From contig JAJEKV010000060.1 in the NCBI GenBank assembly GCA_021234155.1, forward strand, positions 8,208,323 through 8,272,322: a stretch of DNA of 64,000 bases, in the 5' to 3' direction. How positions within the stretch are numbered: the first letter of the stretch is position 1; each line of letters starts with the position of its first letter. The position numbers and the translations under genes were made by a program. The notes under the pieces are model-generated. The model searched no databases. It saw nothing but the letters and a program-made list of their open reading frames with translations, and was not told the origin of the DNA. This DNA comes from Isoetes taiwanensis (Eukaryota > Streptophyta > Lycopodiopsida > Isoetales > Isoetaceae). This document shows, in pieces, positions 32,409 through 42,813 of this stretch.

Positions 32409-35400
32409 TGTGACATAGTTGGCCGGATTAATGACCAGATTCTTGCGGATGATCATGTACAAGTCGGTGACGGAGATAACTCTGAAGAGAGAATCAGTAT
32501 AGTGACCATTATAAGAGCACGCGCGATAAATCTTGAGTCAAGCTCCACTATTGTTGAAAATACAAAAATATTTCTATAGTTCTTCATTATTGAAAAGACA
32601 AAAACAAACATTGTGTTTATTGTTCTTATTATAAAAAAATACAAAAAAATATTTTTATGTAATTTCTAGTCACGTTGAAGACGGTTAGGGTTTGCCTTGC
32701 CCAACAAGGATTCCGAGCACAAAACGCGGGGCGGACATCTCGGGCGTGGTGGGGTTAGCTGGTCTGGATCAAGGCACGATATCTATTTAAGGTGGCGATT
32801 TGGGAAGAAAAGGTGGCTTGCAATTCGATTACGGCCTTGAGATTTGTATGACTTTGTTCTTCAATGCTTATCTTTTGTATTCATGAATTGAAATCAATGG
32901 AAGATTTATTTGGCTCTCATTTTAGTTTATGATGCTTAAGCGAGTTGTATTCATTCATTCCTTCACATGCAAGCATCCTTTGTTTTAGCAATGGCGATAA
33001 CTTTGTTTTATGCAATGTATATTCTAAAGGCAAACAAGGCAACAATGTACAATTCCTCCGCATGATGTCCCTTGATTCTTGTTCACTTATAAGCATACAA
33101 ATAATTCTTCAGGTTTCTTATGGATGCGAGGAGATGACAACCACCAAGTCATTGGAAATAAGCGATTATGAAACCTTTGATGCATGGCTTATACGGACAC
33201 CATGGTATGTTTGTAATTTACATTTGTGGTTGTGTTGCTATATTCCAAGTTCTGGTAGATTAATTCATGAAAGAATGAGTTGCTATGCTAGAGGGTTGTG
33301 GACCTTTAACATAGTTTTTTAGCGGCCGATGCGAGGATAGAATATAACCAATTAATTTCTGAAATGGAAAAGTTTGTCACAGTGAGAATTGTGATGTGTA
33401 TCAGACCATCATTTGAACAGGTTACACTTATTGTTTTGAGCTAAGATTTGGCCACAAGGCACTCCTATTAGTCCTTTACCCAGCCACCAAAATTTCAAAA
33501 GCCAACTCAAACCTAACTCGATTTGGGTAGATGATGATTAGTGCTACGGGGATAAATTACTACGCATCTTTTGTGACTCAAAATAAGTTATAGTACTTAA
33601 TTAATGCTTCAAATACCCCCATAAATGGGTGTATGAAAGGATATAAGGTTATTCTTGAAAGCGGAGGAGAGTTGAAGAAAGAGAAGGAAGAAGCAAGAAG
33701 AGGAAAGGGCAAGACATAAAAAAGGAGCTCAACATAAAATTGAACAGGAGGAGGCTCAAATTATTCAGGATATTAAGTCTTTGTACACAATGTCTCACGT
33801 CTCATTCTAAAGGGTATTCCATATCCCAAATATGGGGCTGGAAAATTTGAAACCCGGCCAGAACTCATATTAAACAATTTGAGAATATTAGTACTATGAA
33901 TGAGTCGGGGATTACGATCTTGGGGCTTATATTATTTCAACCACATTAGAGGGAAAACGTGATTGGTTGATTAAGTAATATGGATCTGTGAAAACATGGG
34001 TAGGGAATTAAAGAGTTGTTTTGAATACATTTTCAACCAACTCAACCTCTCGAGAGTTAAAGGAGGAATTAAAAAACCATCTGATTACACACAGGGAAAC
34101 TCCAAAAAGCTTTTTGCTATTAGAGTGTCTGAGATTAACCAAGCCAATTAGAACATAAACCTCATGAAGAAGATATCATATCTTGGTTCATTGAGGGATT
34201 TCAAGAAAAAATTACAACTCGAAGATTAGACTCACACGAAACTTTGGATGAAATTTTGTAAAAAGGCATTTGTCATTGGGGAATTATGAGTCTGAAAAAC
34301 ATGTCAAGCGAACTTGAATCTTTTGGTTCGAGGAAGAAGGTGAACGAGGAGATTCGAAGGATTCGAAGTACAAAATAAATTACAATGGATGGAAGAAAAT
34401 GTTAAAGAAGTTAACTAAGCGGAGAAACTCGAAGAAGTTATGTATGGTGCACTAAGTGTTCTAGACAGCGGGACACTATGCAAATGAATCTGAGAATTCC
34501 TATCAAGGAAAAGAAATTTTTTGTTACATTTGTGATCGTTGATAATCATGATACAAAGATTGCTATTTCAATTCAAAATAAAAACAAAAATAGTCTGCAG
34601 ATGCTTTTTATTTATGCTTGGCCGGATACATCAAGGGAAAAAGATGTCAAAGAAGTTGAATGTTGGAAATGTGCTTGGAGAAAGGCCACTTTGCAAGGGG
34701 TAAAATTCATTTAAAAGGAGCATTCCCTCTCTAAAAATATAGAAAAAAGTAGAAGTCAAAATAGAGGCGAGAATGATCGACTGGGCGTAGAATTGTTGAT
34801 AATGTTGAAGCAAATGTAGTGACACGGCAAGGCTGAGAGAGAAGGATTCAAGTTAAAAGATATTCCATTGGAAGCATACGTCATGAATCAAAAAGAAATA
34901 TATCGAAAATCCTAAGAGGAGAATGAAATTTATAACTTTGCTCGGAACAAATAAATGATTACAAAATTCGAAACTCACCTACAAAGAGAATGATAGTGAC
35001 TTGGGATAAACTCTGAGAGGATTAAGACAAGTTAAAAATTGACAATTCCTCATGCCATTAGAAAATAGTAGTTAAATATTTGCGAGTTTCAAGGATATTG
35101 CGGAATCTCAAAATATAGATGATAATTTAAAAGCGTTGGCCGAGACAATTAAAAAATCACGATTGCTTTTTACCTCTTGAGTTATTACAAAAGTATATCC
35201 AGTGGGAGTTCCAGCGGTCTACCAAAGCGGAACAATTAATCCACGCATTCAAAAGTGACCCTATTGATAAGCAAACTCCGTGCTAACTCTAGAAGTAAAG
35301 GACACACCGTCCCAAAGTGCCCATTATTGATGATGGAGGAAGGTGAACATCATGACCAACAATTTGAGAAGGAAACTCAAGTTGGAAGCGATGGAGTCAA

Positions 35401-35426
35401 AAGTCGTCATTCAATGTGAGAATGGC
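32409..35426 (+). mobile_element. Tandem partial copy of the Ty3 element: LTR, leader, gag
   Basis: About 3.0 kb matching 23814-26826: LTR with TATTTAA near 32784, leader with the same exon-like block, gag, and the start of protease. It ends abruptly at about 35426, where an L1 tail follows. The text is noisier than the first copy; for example, a GCAGCTG of the first copy is lost. This is either the 3' LTR of element II continuous with a second element sharing it, or an unequal recombination product. Confidence 0.75.
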
Positions 35427-36711
35427 GAAGTATGTTGGGCAAAGCATTTTGGGCGTCTTGAATGATCAATTTTCTTTGCAGAGTAAGGTGATGATTTCTA
35501 AGTTCATTTGAGAATTTTGAATAATGTGGATGAGTCCCCAAGGTTCTACTTTGTTTTATCGCCTTGCAAATGTGCATTTCTTTGGGTCCTTGGGCCTAGG
35601 CCACTTTTCCCCGGCCTGGTTTCTATCCACCCAACACGAAACCCCACGCATCCCCATTTCAGAGGATTGCTAGTTGCATGGGAGACTCGTATAATCTCGT
35701 TTAGCCTTTTCACCATCTTATATACATTAGCACTAACGTGTTGTTGTGGATTCCATTGATGGTGGTCTCCTGTTGTTTTACCACCCATTGACGCAGTCAT
35801 TGGCGGAGGCGAGGTGTGCATATGATATCCATTGGTATAATAATCAAAGGCGCTTGTTGACATGGGAGAAGTTTAGAGCTAAGTTCCTCCTTTTATGTGG
35901 GATCAAAGCTTATTTGGCAGAAAGTGTCTTCAATTCTTCCTCCAGTAGTGCTAGTGGATGACCCCAACCCCGTGGGTAGTTCATGAGCATGTCAAAGCAG
36001 ATAAGTTGGTGAATTCCAAAGGTCTTGCTTGATATTGAATGCCTTGCCTCCTTCGGCCCAAGTGGCCTCCCAAGTCATTCCCAGGATCGCGAAAAAGAGA
36101 TGGAAATGGGTGTGGGATAAACTACTCCATCCCAAAGTATTCGCTTTATGGTGGCAAGTCACTCATCGTTGTCTCATGCGAAATATTCTCGGTGCACGAT
36201 TTCGGCCCGTAGGTGTCTTCACTTTGTCCCTTATGTGCACAAAGGGACGACAATTGAGCATTGCTTCTTCCTATGTAGACATGTCAAACATGCTTGGTTG
36301 TGGCTTCAAGGCCTCTTTCATTGCAATTTGAATAGCCAAGCAGTGTTATTAGCGCCATCCAAGTAGTTGGATAATTTGGCAAAAAGGGCGTTTCATTTGG
36401 CTTCTGATGGATCATCTGGTCCATTTGGAAAAGAAGGAATCTTCTCATATTCAAAGGTCTTGTTTTTGTTCAAATGCATAGTCCTTCCTTTGATGCCTTC
36501 CAACAACGAATTGTCAAATCATTCAGTGCTCATCAATTCAAGTTAATGAGGTGAAGAGTTTGTATTTTGGGGAGCACTATCTTCAGATTCATACTACTTA
36601 TGAGTTTTGCTTGCTCGTCATATTGTTTAGATGTTGGAGTTATTAGTCCCCATTGTACTCAGAATTTCTCCGGATAATAAAGGCTCAAGTCCTTCAAAAA
36701 AAAAAAAAAAA
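35427..36711 (+). mobile_element. 5'-truncated L1 LINE tail
   Basis: The zf-RVT domain lies at about 36080-36310. It has VWDKLLHPKVFALWWQVTHRCLM, then a Cys-rich block with IEHCFFLC in a shifted frame. The element ends with CAAGTCCTTC and poly(A) at 36696-36711, the same end as the L1 tail at 7544-8110. No reverse transcriptase catalytic motif is present. 35427-36000 has only weak frames, so the left edge is uncertain. No target-site duplication was found. Confidence 0.7.
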
Positions 36712-36962
36712 CTCAATAGTGAGAAGACAATGTATAATGTAAAGTCAACAAGCACAAACTTTGAAATTTTGCATTTACTACATGTATATCTTGAAGGAAA
36801 AGAAAAAAAGCAAGAGCACCTTGGCATGTAATCGGGATGTGCCACCAACTAGAGATAAAAAGATAAAAACATTTGACCCAATATTGAGAATTCCTCTCAA
36901 TAGAGTGCATTTTGCATATTTCATGCAATGGTTAGAATGGTGGAAGGAATGATTCAACATAG
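36712..36962. other. Gene-free stretch
   Basis: AT-rich with short frames and no recognisable feature. Confidence 0.35.
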
Positions 36963-37160
36963 AGAAGAGATTTTAACGCAATACCATTAAGGCGCAAATT
37001 CCCCATCTGGACATGTGACACTTTACAACACACCAGATGGGTCCCCCCCCACCTTTTACATTGTCAAGTGGGTCCTTCCCCCACCAACGTTACATTGCAT
37101 GGCCACTTTCACAACGAGGCGTTGAACCCGTGACCTTTATCAAGAGTTGAAAAATCAGAG
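36963..37160 (-). mobile_element. SINE copy, minus strand
   Basis: On the minus strand there is a B-box-like GGGTTCAACGCC (37116-37129). A body with GCAATGTAA, a G-rich ACCCA block and TCACATGTCCAG follows, ending GCGTTAAAAT. The same series of blocks appears on the plus strand at 42268-42504, so both belong to one SINE family. The A box is not clear here. Confidence 0.5.
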
Positions 37161-38100
37161 GCTGGGTTGCATGGTGGTTGCGTCAAGCTTGAGAAGGATT
37201 TGAAGAAATCAGATAAATGCTCAGTGCTTTCCAAAGACTCCTTGGGTGATGACAAGGCCAGACACTTCCTAAAAACGGGATTCTAAGCTTAAAAGGATCT
37301 TTCAATTTGAAAAGCAACTTGTCCAAGCTGAGAAAGATAAGCGGATGGGGCAATGTCTACTGTAAAGAAATTAGATGCTTGGAATGCATTTTCTGAGCTT
37401 AATGTTTTACTGCAGGCCCATTCCTTGAGACCACATGATGCCATCACATTCAATGATGTGGTCATAAAATTTATCGAAAGCATATCTAGCATTATAATAG
37501 GGGGTTTTTTTTGTGATTTTATACGCTTTTTGGCATGGTTTTCATATGATTTCATGGGCATATTGCATGAGGCATACTAATCGGGTGATATCTAGAGTGC
37601 ACTCCGTGATTTTATTGTTTAAATTCCATATCACCAATGGTTTACCCCTTCATTTTTATTCCTCGATTTCTTTTTTAATAAGCCATACATGCAAGCATCA
37701 AGATGTTTCACTTTAGGGGTTGCGGTTTGTAGGTCTATTCTAGGGTTTCTCGATGGGTGTCGAGCAACAAAGAGGAGGCCGACTCAAGGAAGTAAGACTC
37801 ACCATTTTTTAGTGGATTCTATGGAGCACACCGCTTTTGATATGCCGAATCAGTTCTCGAGAGCTTGCCAAATTTATGTACCACAACAAGGAAGGCAAAT
37901 TGTAAGTATTCTTCTGCGGCAAGAAATGATAGGGCGATTCGACATTTGTTCTTTTCCAAATAAATGGCTTAAAGAGAGATGCTCATCATCCCCGTCCTCA
38001 TCAACAACAACTATAGCTATGTTATGGATATGCCCATCTATGGTTTCCAATCGGTCATGTTTGTCGATGTGTGATTCTCAAGACGTAATTAACTTCAAAG
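37161..38100. other. Mixed stretch upstream of the ABCC fragment
   Basis: It holds coding-like scraps (for example DAWNAFSELNVLLQAHSLRPHD at 37363-37430, and ILWSTPLLICRI in another frame near 37820, which recalls an ABCC membrane segment). No continuous gene is seen. It may contain decayed upstream exons of the ABCC gene. Confidence 0.35.
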
Positions 38101-38129
38101 AAAAGTTTTTATCGCGACGGCAACTTTCA

Positions 38130-39840
38130 GATATTACAAGAGCCTATTCGTATGTTTCCAAACTCTCTTGTTGCCATTTCTCAAGCTCTTGTCTCATTTG
38201 AACGGTTGATAAGTATATGGAGACTTCGAATTAGATGTGACATCTCAGAGCAAAGTTCGATGGAAAGTATGATGTGGAAGTTGAAAAAGCATCTTTTTCT
38301 TGGGAAGACGAAGAACCCGCTTTTAAAGGATATTGATATTCGGGATTAGGCAAGGTTCACTTGTAGCAATTGTTGGAATTGTTGGATCCGGGAAATCTTT
38401 CTACTTCGCCCCCCTATTGGGGAGATGTGTAAACTTTCCGGCAAGGTACTACTTGTATTAAAATGATGCTTGCATGTTTAAAATTTGACTGAGATTCTTT
38501 ATCCCTAAGTGATCGTGTTGCGCAGGTGGCATCCTCGCATATGTTGCACGAATCGCATGGATACAAAATGGTACAGTTCAACAAAATATTATTTTTGGGT
38601 TACCCATGGATAAAAAAAGGTATGAAAAGGCTCTACGTGTTTGTGCACTACAAAATGACTTAGACTTGATGGAATATGGAGACCAGGCAGAGATAGGTGA
38701 ACGAGGTATAAACCTTAGCGGTGGTCAGAAACAACGAATTCAATTGGCAAGGGCAGTGTATGAAGACTGCGATATATACCTGGTTGATGATGTATTTAGT
38801 GTCACGATGCTCATACTGGAACCCAATTATTTCACGCAAGTATACTGGATACTTGTTTGCATGATTTCTCTTTGAATGTAATAATTTCTTGTGATTTAAG
38901 CTTTTGTTGTTCTACAGGAATGCATACAGTGTGGTGCTCTAAATGGCAAAACAGTGTTGTTGGTCACACATCAAGTGGAGTTCTTATATTAAGCAGACTT
39001 GATCTTGGTAAGCATCGATTTATATTTTATCTGCAAAGAGTTTTAGAAACTTTTCTTGCCTCTATGTAATTTTTGTATTGAGTATTTTTTTCTTTTCATC
39101 TTTTTACTAAAGGAAGATAGAGCTAAATCATATAAAACCGATTGTAGAAAGGTTCTCCTATGATACAAGCATCAGATACTAAAGAAGTTACAATCTATTA
39201 AATGTTGATTGCCTTGCAGTGTGATGCAAGAAGGCGTGGTCATGCAATCAGAAAATATGCGTAGATTTTGAAAAGTGGGATAGGTCCGGAGGCCCTAAGT
39301 ACTAACATACAACATTGCCATGGAGTCCATCTCCACAAAGGATCGAATGGAAAGGGCGTAATAAAGACGATCAGATTTTAGAGTTCTATCAAGATTCCCC
39401 ACTAAATATTGAGGCAAGCACAACCAATGAATCATACAAAAGCAATTTGATAATAACTAATAAGCAACAATTCGGCACTCTGGAATATAATACTAAAGGT
39501 GGGTCATCCAAGCTTATTGATGCGGAGCAAAGAGGTTCAGGTCGTGTTCAGGCATTTGGTTGGCAAGCCGTAGCATTGTTGTTAAGTGCACAAATAATAC
39601 GGCAATCTCTTACGGTGTTAAATGATTATTGGTCGGCCCGGCCGACATCGGAGTTTCATCACAATGTATTCAATCCTCTTCTCTTCAAAGTCTATGCTTA
39701 CCTTGCCATAGGCTCCTGGATATGAGTGGTCATACGTGTGGTAGTTATGAACATTACAGGATTGAAGACAGCACAAATGTTCTTTGATATGTTGTTGATT
39801 TGGCAAATTCTAAAATACTTTTTATAACTTGAGTATGTGG
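38130..39840 (+). pseudogene. ABCC-type (MRP) transporter fragment: end of TMD1, NBD1, start of TMD2
   Basis: Vacuolar or plasma-membrane ATP-driven export is the usual ABCC role. Blocks in order: end of the first membrane domain (MFPNSLVAISQALVSFERL, about 38152); Walker A VGSGKS (about 38385); intron; [18 protein letters not shown] and [10 protein letters not shown]; signature [14 protein letters not shown] (about 38720); Walker [11 protein letters not shown]; intron; NGKTVLLVTHQVEF (about 38945); a short exon VMQEGVVMQS (about 39222); and the second membrane domain (LLSAQIIRQSL, NPLLFKVYAYLAIGS, then GLKTAQMFF). Splice sites fit. Several local breaks fall at expected CAG/CTG positions. The upstream membrane domain and NBD2 are absent, so it is a partial gene. 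Resembles plant ABCC4/ABCC14-like proteins. Confidence 0.8.
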
Positions 39841-40395
39841 TGCAGCACCGTAGTTTTTTTTCAATGCGTTTATCTTGTTCTTTTTGTCCGATTTTGTTAG
39901 GGCCCGAAGGGCCCAATTTTTTTTTTAAACTACCAACATATAACTAACATTAATATTATTAATACAAACTATTGCATCCAATACATTTAAATGAAAATCC
40001 CCCTGAAACCCCCTTTGGTTTGGGTGCATATTCACACGGGGGGTTACATAGGGCAGCGAGAGCCCCTATAAACTTACAATAATGGACAAAATTAACATCA
40101 TCAAGTACATTCCTTCAAATCTTATAGTATTTTGCAAACCTCAATATACAGTATACAAAAACTTGTACAGGCATACCCCACAAATGAGGATCGCTATATA
40201 CAGTTCAGATCAAGGAATAAAGGGCAAATATGCCCATCCAACAGCTCTCGGTGCCCGGAGTAACCCCCCCTGTTTATATAGCAGCTTGGAGAGAAACTGA
40301 AGTTACACATTACATCCACATATTGCATGCACATAAACCTTGGTTTGCAAAAACATAGGGAAGCCTTGCAGTCTAGAATGCACACATAAACAGGC
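39841..40395. other. Gene-free stretch after the ABCC fragment
   Basis: AT-rich, with a GGGCCCGAAGGGCCC self-complementary motif near 39900. Nothing else recognised. Confidence 0.35.
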
Positions 40396-40399
40396 CAAG

Positions 40400-40705
40400 A
40401 TGGACTTTCATAGAGCAACCCAAAGGGGTGGAATTAAACCAATGTCCAAACCATTGTATCAATTAAGTCGCGAGTTTTATCGAAGACTGGTTGCTAGACA
40501 TCGGAGAAATACTAGGCAGAGGGCAAATCCAAGTGTAGACACTGCTTTAGTGGAACTATCAAGAAAAGGAAAGAGGGAAGCATGGATGAAATCTACAGCT
40601 AATGCGACACAACGAGCTTGGAGAGAAAGTAGACAACGTATTGGAAGTAGATTCCTGACATTTTTAGTGATAACAAATTCTATTGTGAGTGTGTGGTATC
40701 CGTAA
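40400..40705 (+). CDS. Unidentified small basic ORF
   Basis: Open frame of about 100 residues from MDFHRATQRGG, very rich in Arg (EFYRRLVARHRRNTRQR, RAWRESRQRIGSR), ending in a hydrophobic stretch. No family recognised. It could be part of a decayed transposon protein or chance. It lies just left of the foldback repeat and reads toward it. Confidence 0.25.
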   Translation: MDFHRATQRGGIKPMSKPLYQLSREFYRRLVARHRRNTRQRANPSVDTALVELSRKGKREAWMKSTANATQRAWRESRQRIGSRFLTFLVITNSIVSVWYP

Positions 40706-40825
40706 TTGAGTTATATCATATTGCTATGGATTCTTATTTGGAAAAACTACCAAAATACCCCTATGAATTTATGTAATTACCAAAATGCCCTTATGAGTTT
40801 CAAAATTACCAAAAGGCCCCTGGCT

Positions 40826-40910
40826 CAAATAAATACACTGTATAAAATAAACCTACAAACGAATTACCAATTTGCCCCTACACACCAAACTTAAATATCA
40901 AAATAAACCC
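40826..40910 (+). repeat. 85-bp direct repeat, left of the SINE
   Basis: Matches 41043-41127 with about four mismatches (CACTGTAT against CATCAGAT in the middle). Together the two flank the SINE exactly. Confidence 0.75.
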
Positions 40911-41042
40911 ATCAAGTGTGGTGGTTTAGTGGTAAGGCCTTGGGTTGGGGACCCCCCCACCGTGGTTCAAAACCCACTAGCTACCATCGGGTGGGAGACC
41001 CACCAACCTTGCCTTCAAAAAAAAAAAAAAAAAAAAAAAAAA
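40911..41042 (+). mobile_element. tRNA-derived SINE with poly(A) tail
   Basis: An A-box-like GTGGTTTAGTGGTAAGG (near 40918) and a B-box-like GGTTCAAAACC (near 40963), a short body and a poly(A) run at about 41018-41042. Bounded on both sides by the 85-bp direct repeat. Confidence 0.7.
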
Positions 41043-41127
41043 CAAATAAATACATCAGATAAAATAAACCTACAAACGAATTACCAATTTGCCCCTACAC
41101 ACCAAACTTAAATATCAAAATAAACCC
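41043..41127 (+). repeat. 85-bp direct repeat, right of the SINE
   Basis: Partner of 40826-40910. At 85 bp it is far longer than the usual target-site duplication of a SINE. Confidence 0.75.
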
Positions 41128-41462
41128 TACACACCAAACTTAATTACCAAAATGCCATTACATATCAATTTTGATCAATCTACACCAAACTAATCACCAA
41201 AATGCCCCACACACCAAACTTAATTACCAAAATACCCCTACATACCAAACTTAACTACCAAAATACCCTTACATACTTATCCTACTCAATCTATACTAAA
41301 TGCCTCAAGAATAGAAGTTTAAATTCAATAAAGAGATTACAGAAGTCACAATCATCATTGAATTGGAGCCCTACAGTGCATGCATTTTGTCTCTTCCATT
41401 ACACCCTCCTTAAGATATTCCTCTTCTCTCTACATCTTCTAACTACTCTGTCATGCATTTAA

Positions 41463-41614
41463 GTTTCGGCGTCAAAAGTCACGCATGTGGCTGGTGATAA
41501 CATGCCTCAATAGCATCATCATGTACTAAAACCACAAAACCTTTGGCTTCTTGTAGAGTGTCCTAAAAGACTATGTAGAGGTATTTTAGTAATTAAGTTT
41601 GATATAAAAAGGGC
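41463..41614. other. Loop region of the foldback
   Basis: Unique AT-rich sequence between the arms, with no feature recognised. Confidence 0.35.
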
Positions 41615-41617
41615 ATT

Positions 41618-41734
41618 CACTACTACAAAAGGAAAATAAGAAATGGCACAAAAGAGTAGTGATATTTATGCTTCGCCTTTTTACGGAGCAGAAACGTCAC
41701 TTTTGTGCCATTTCTACCGATTTTTGTAGTAGTG
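41618..41734. mobile_element. 117-bp CACTA-type MITE
   Basis: Perfect terminal inverted repeats CACTACTACAAAA and TTTTGTAGTAGTG, flanked by a 3-bp target-site duplication ATT (41615-41617 and 41735-41737). Both the CACTA termini and a 3-bp duplication are diagnostic of En/Spm elements. The interior also folds (AAATGGCACAAAAG...CTTTTGTGCCATTT type). Confidence 0.9.
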
Positions 41735-42267
41735 ATTTTAGTAATTAAATTTGGTGTAGTTTGATCAAAATTGCTATATAATGCCATTTTGGTAACTAAG
41801 TTTGATGTATAGGGGTATTTTGGTAATTAAGTTTGGTGTCTAGGGGTAAATTGGTAATTTATTTGTATATTTATTTGAATCAGGGGCATCTTGGTAATTT
41901 TGAAACTCATAAGGGCATTTTGGTAATTACATAAACTCATAGGGGCATTTTGGTAGTTTTCCCTTCTTATTTATTATGTTTGACACAATTAATATGCTGA
42001 TAAAGTTAATATGTTTTTGGTGGATGATAGGTGCGTATGGTTTTGCACATTGATAAACCTGTAGTCATGTTTGGTTCTAGGGTGTTTTTAATTTCTTTAT
42101 GCGGGTTGTTTGGGCTAGGGCTAGGCTGGTTAAATCATAGCTTACTAGTTGTCCGACCGCCAAAAGTTCATTGTTGTAAGGTTAGGTCCTGGTTGGTGCA
42201 ATAGAGCATACGTGTAGACTAGACTAAGTGCAGAATATTGCATGTGTTCTAGTGTAGCTTTGTTGCG

Positions 42268-42504
42268 TCTGGGCGTTTGGTCTAGTGGTAACACACTAGT
42301 TCCTTAGCAATGTGGTCTCGAGTTCGAGACCGCCCGAATCACACCCCGGTATTGTTAGGGGTCAAATCCTAACAGACGCAATGTAAGGTGGTTGGAGGCA
42401 GGGCCCAACCGAGCAATGTAGTGTGGTGTGTGGTCACATGTCCAGTTGGATGTTGCCTTGTGGCGTGACGTTAAAATACTATCTATCTATCTATCTATCT
42501 ATCT
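42268..42504 (+). mobile_element. tRNA-derived SINE with (CTAT)n tail
   Basis: Begins TCTGGGCGTTTGGTCTAGTGG (A-box type). The B box GAGTTCGAGACC lies at about 42309. A roughly 170-bp body follows, ending in a (CTAT)n run at about 42479-42504. The body matches the minus-strand copy at 36963-37160. Confidence 0.7.
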
Positions 42505-42540
42505 TCTAGCGGATGATCCAAATGGTCATTGTTCTACAGG

Positions 42541-42617
42541 TTCTTCTACTGTAGATCATGTGATGAGGTAGTAGATGAAGCTTCTTCTACTATAGATCAT
42601 GTGATGAGGTAGTAGAT
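42541..42617 (+). repeat. 36-bp tandem-like duplication
   Basis: 42541-42576 and 42582-42617 are identical except for one base (TTCTTCTACTGTAGATC against TTCTTCTACTATAGATC), separated by five bases. Confidence 0.85.
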
Positions 42618-42813
42618 CATGGTCTGGCAATAAGTGTTGGTAAGATGCAAACTTCCCTTGTCATTGTAAGTTGATCACCTGCAGGCCTTAACATTCTGCA
42701 ATTATATGCATTCCCATCCTGTGTGTATACCAGACACAAGCATATTTTTATCATCCAGTATGCCAACTTGCTAGCCAAATCATTAGTATTACCTAGTTTG
42801 CTATTCTTTAGTA

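Larger units (their letters stand above)
40742..41962. repeat. Long imperfect foldback (inverted repeat)
   Basis: The left arm starts AAAACTACCAAAATACCCCT and its reverse complement ends the right arm at about 41960. Within the arms the unit ACCAAACTTAATTACCAAAATGCCCCTA recurs many times. The arms are interrupted by a SINE on the left and a CACTA MITE on the right. No transposase is encoded. Confidence 0.7.

Noticed and set aside
42541-42617. CRISPR-like repeats
   Set aside because: Only two units separated by five bases, in a plant nuclear context; a simple local duplication.
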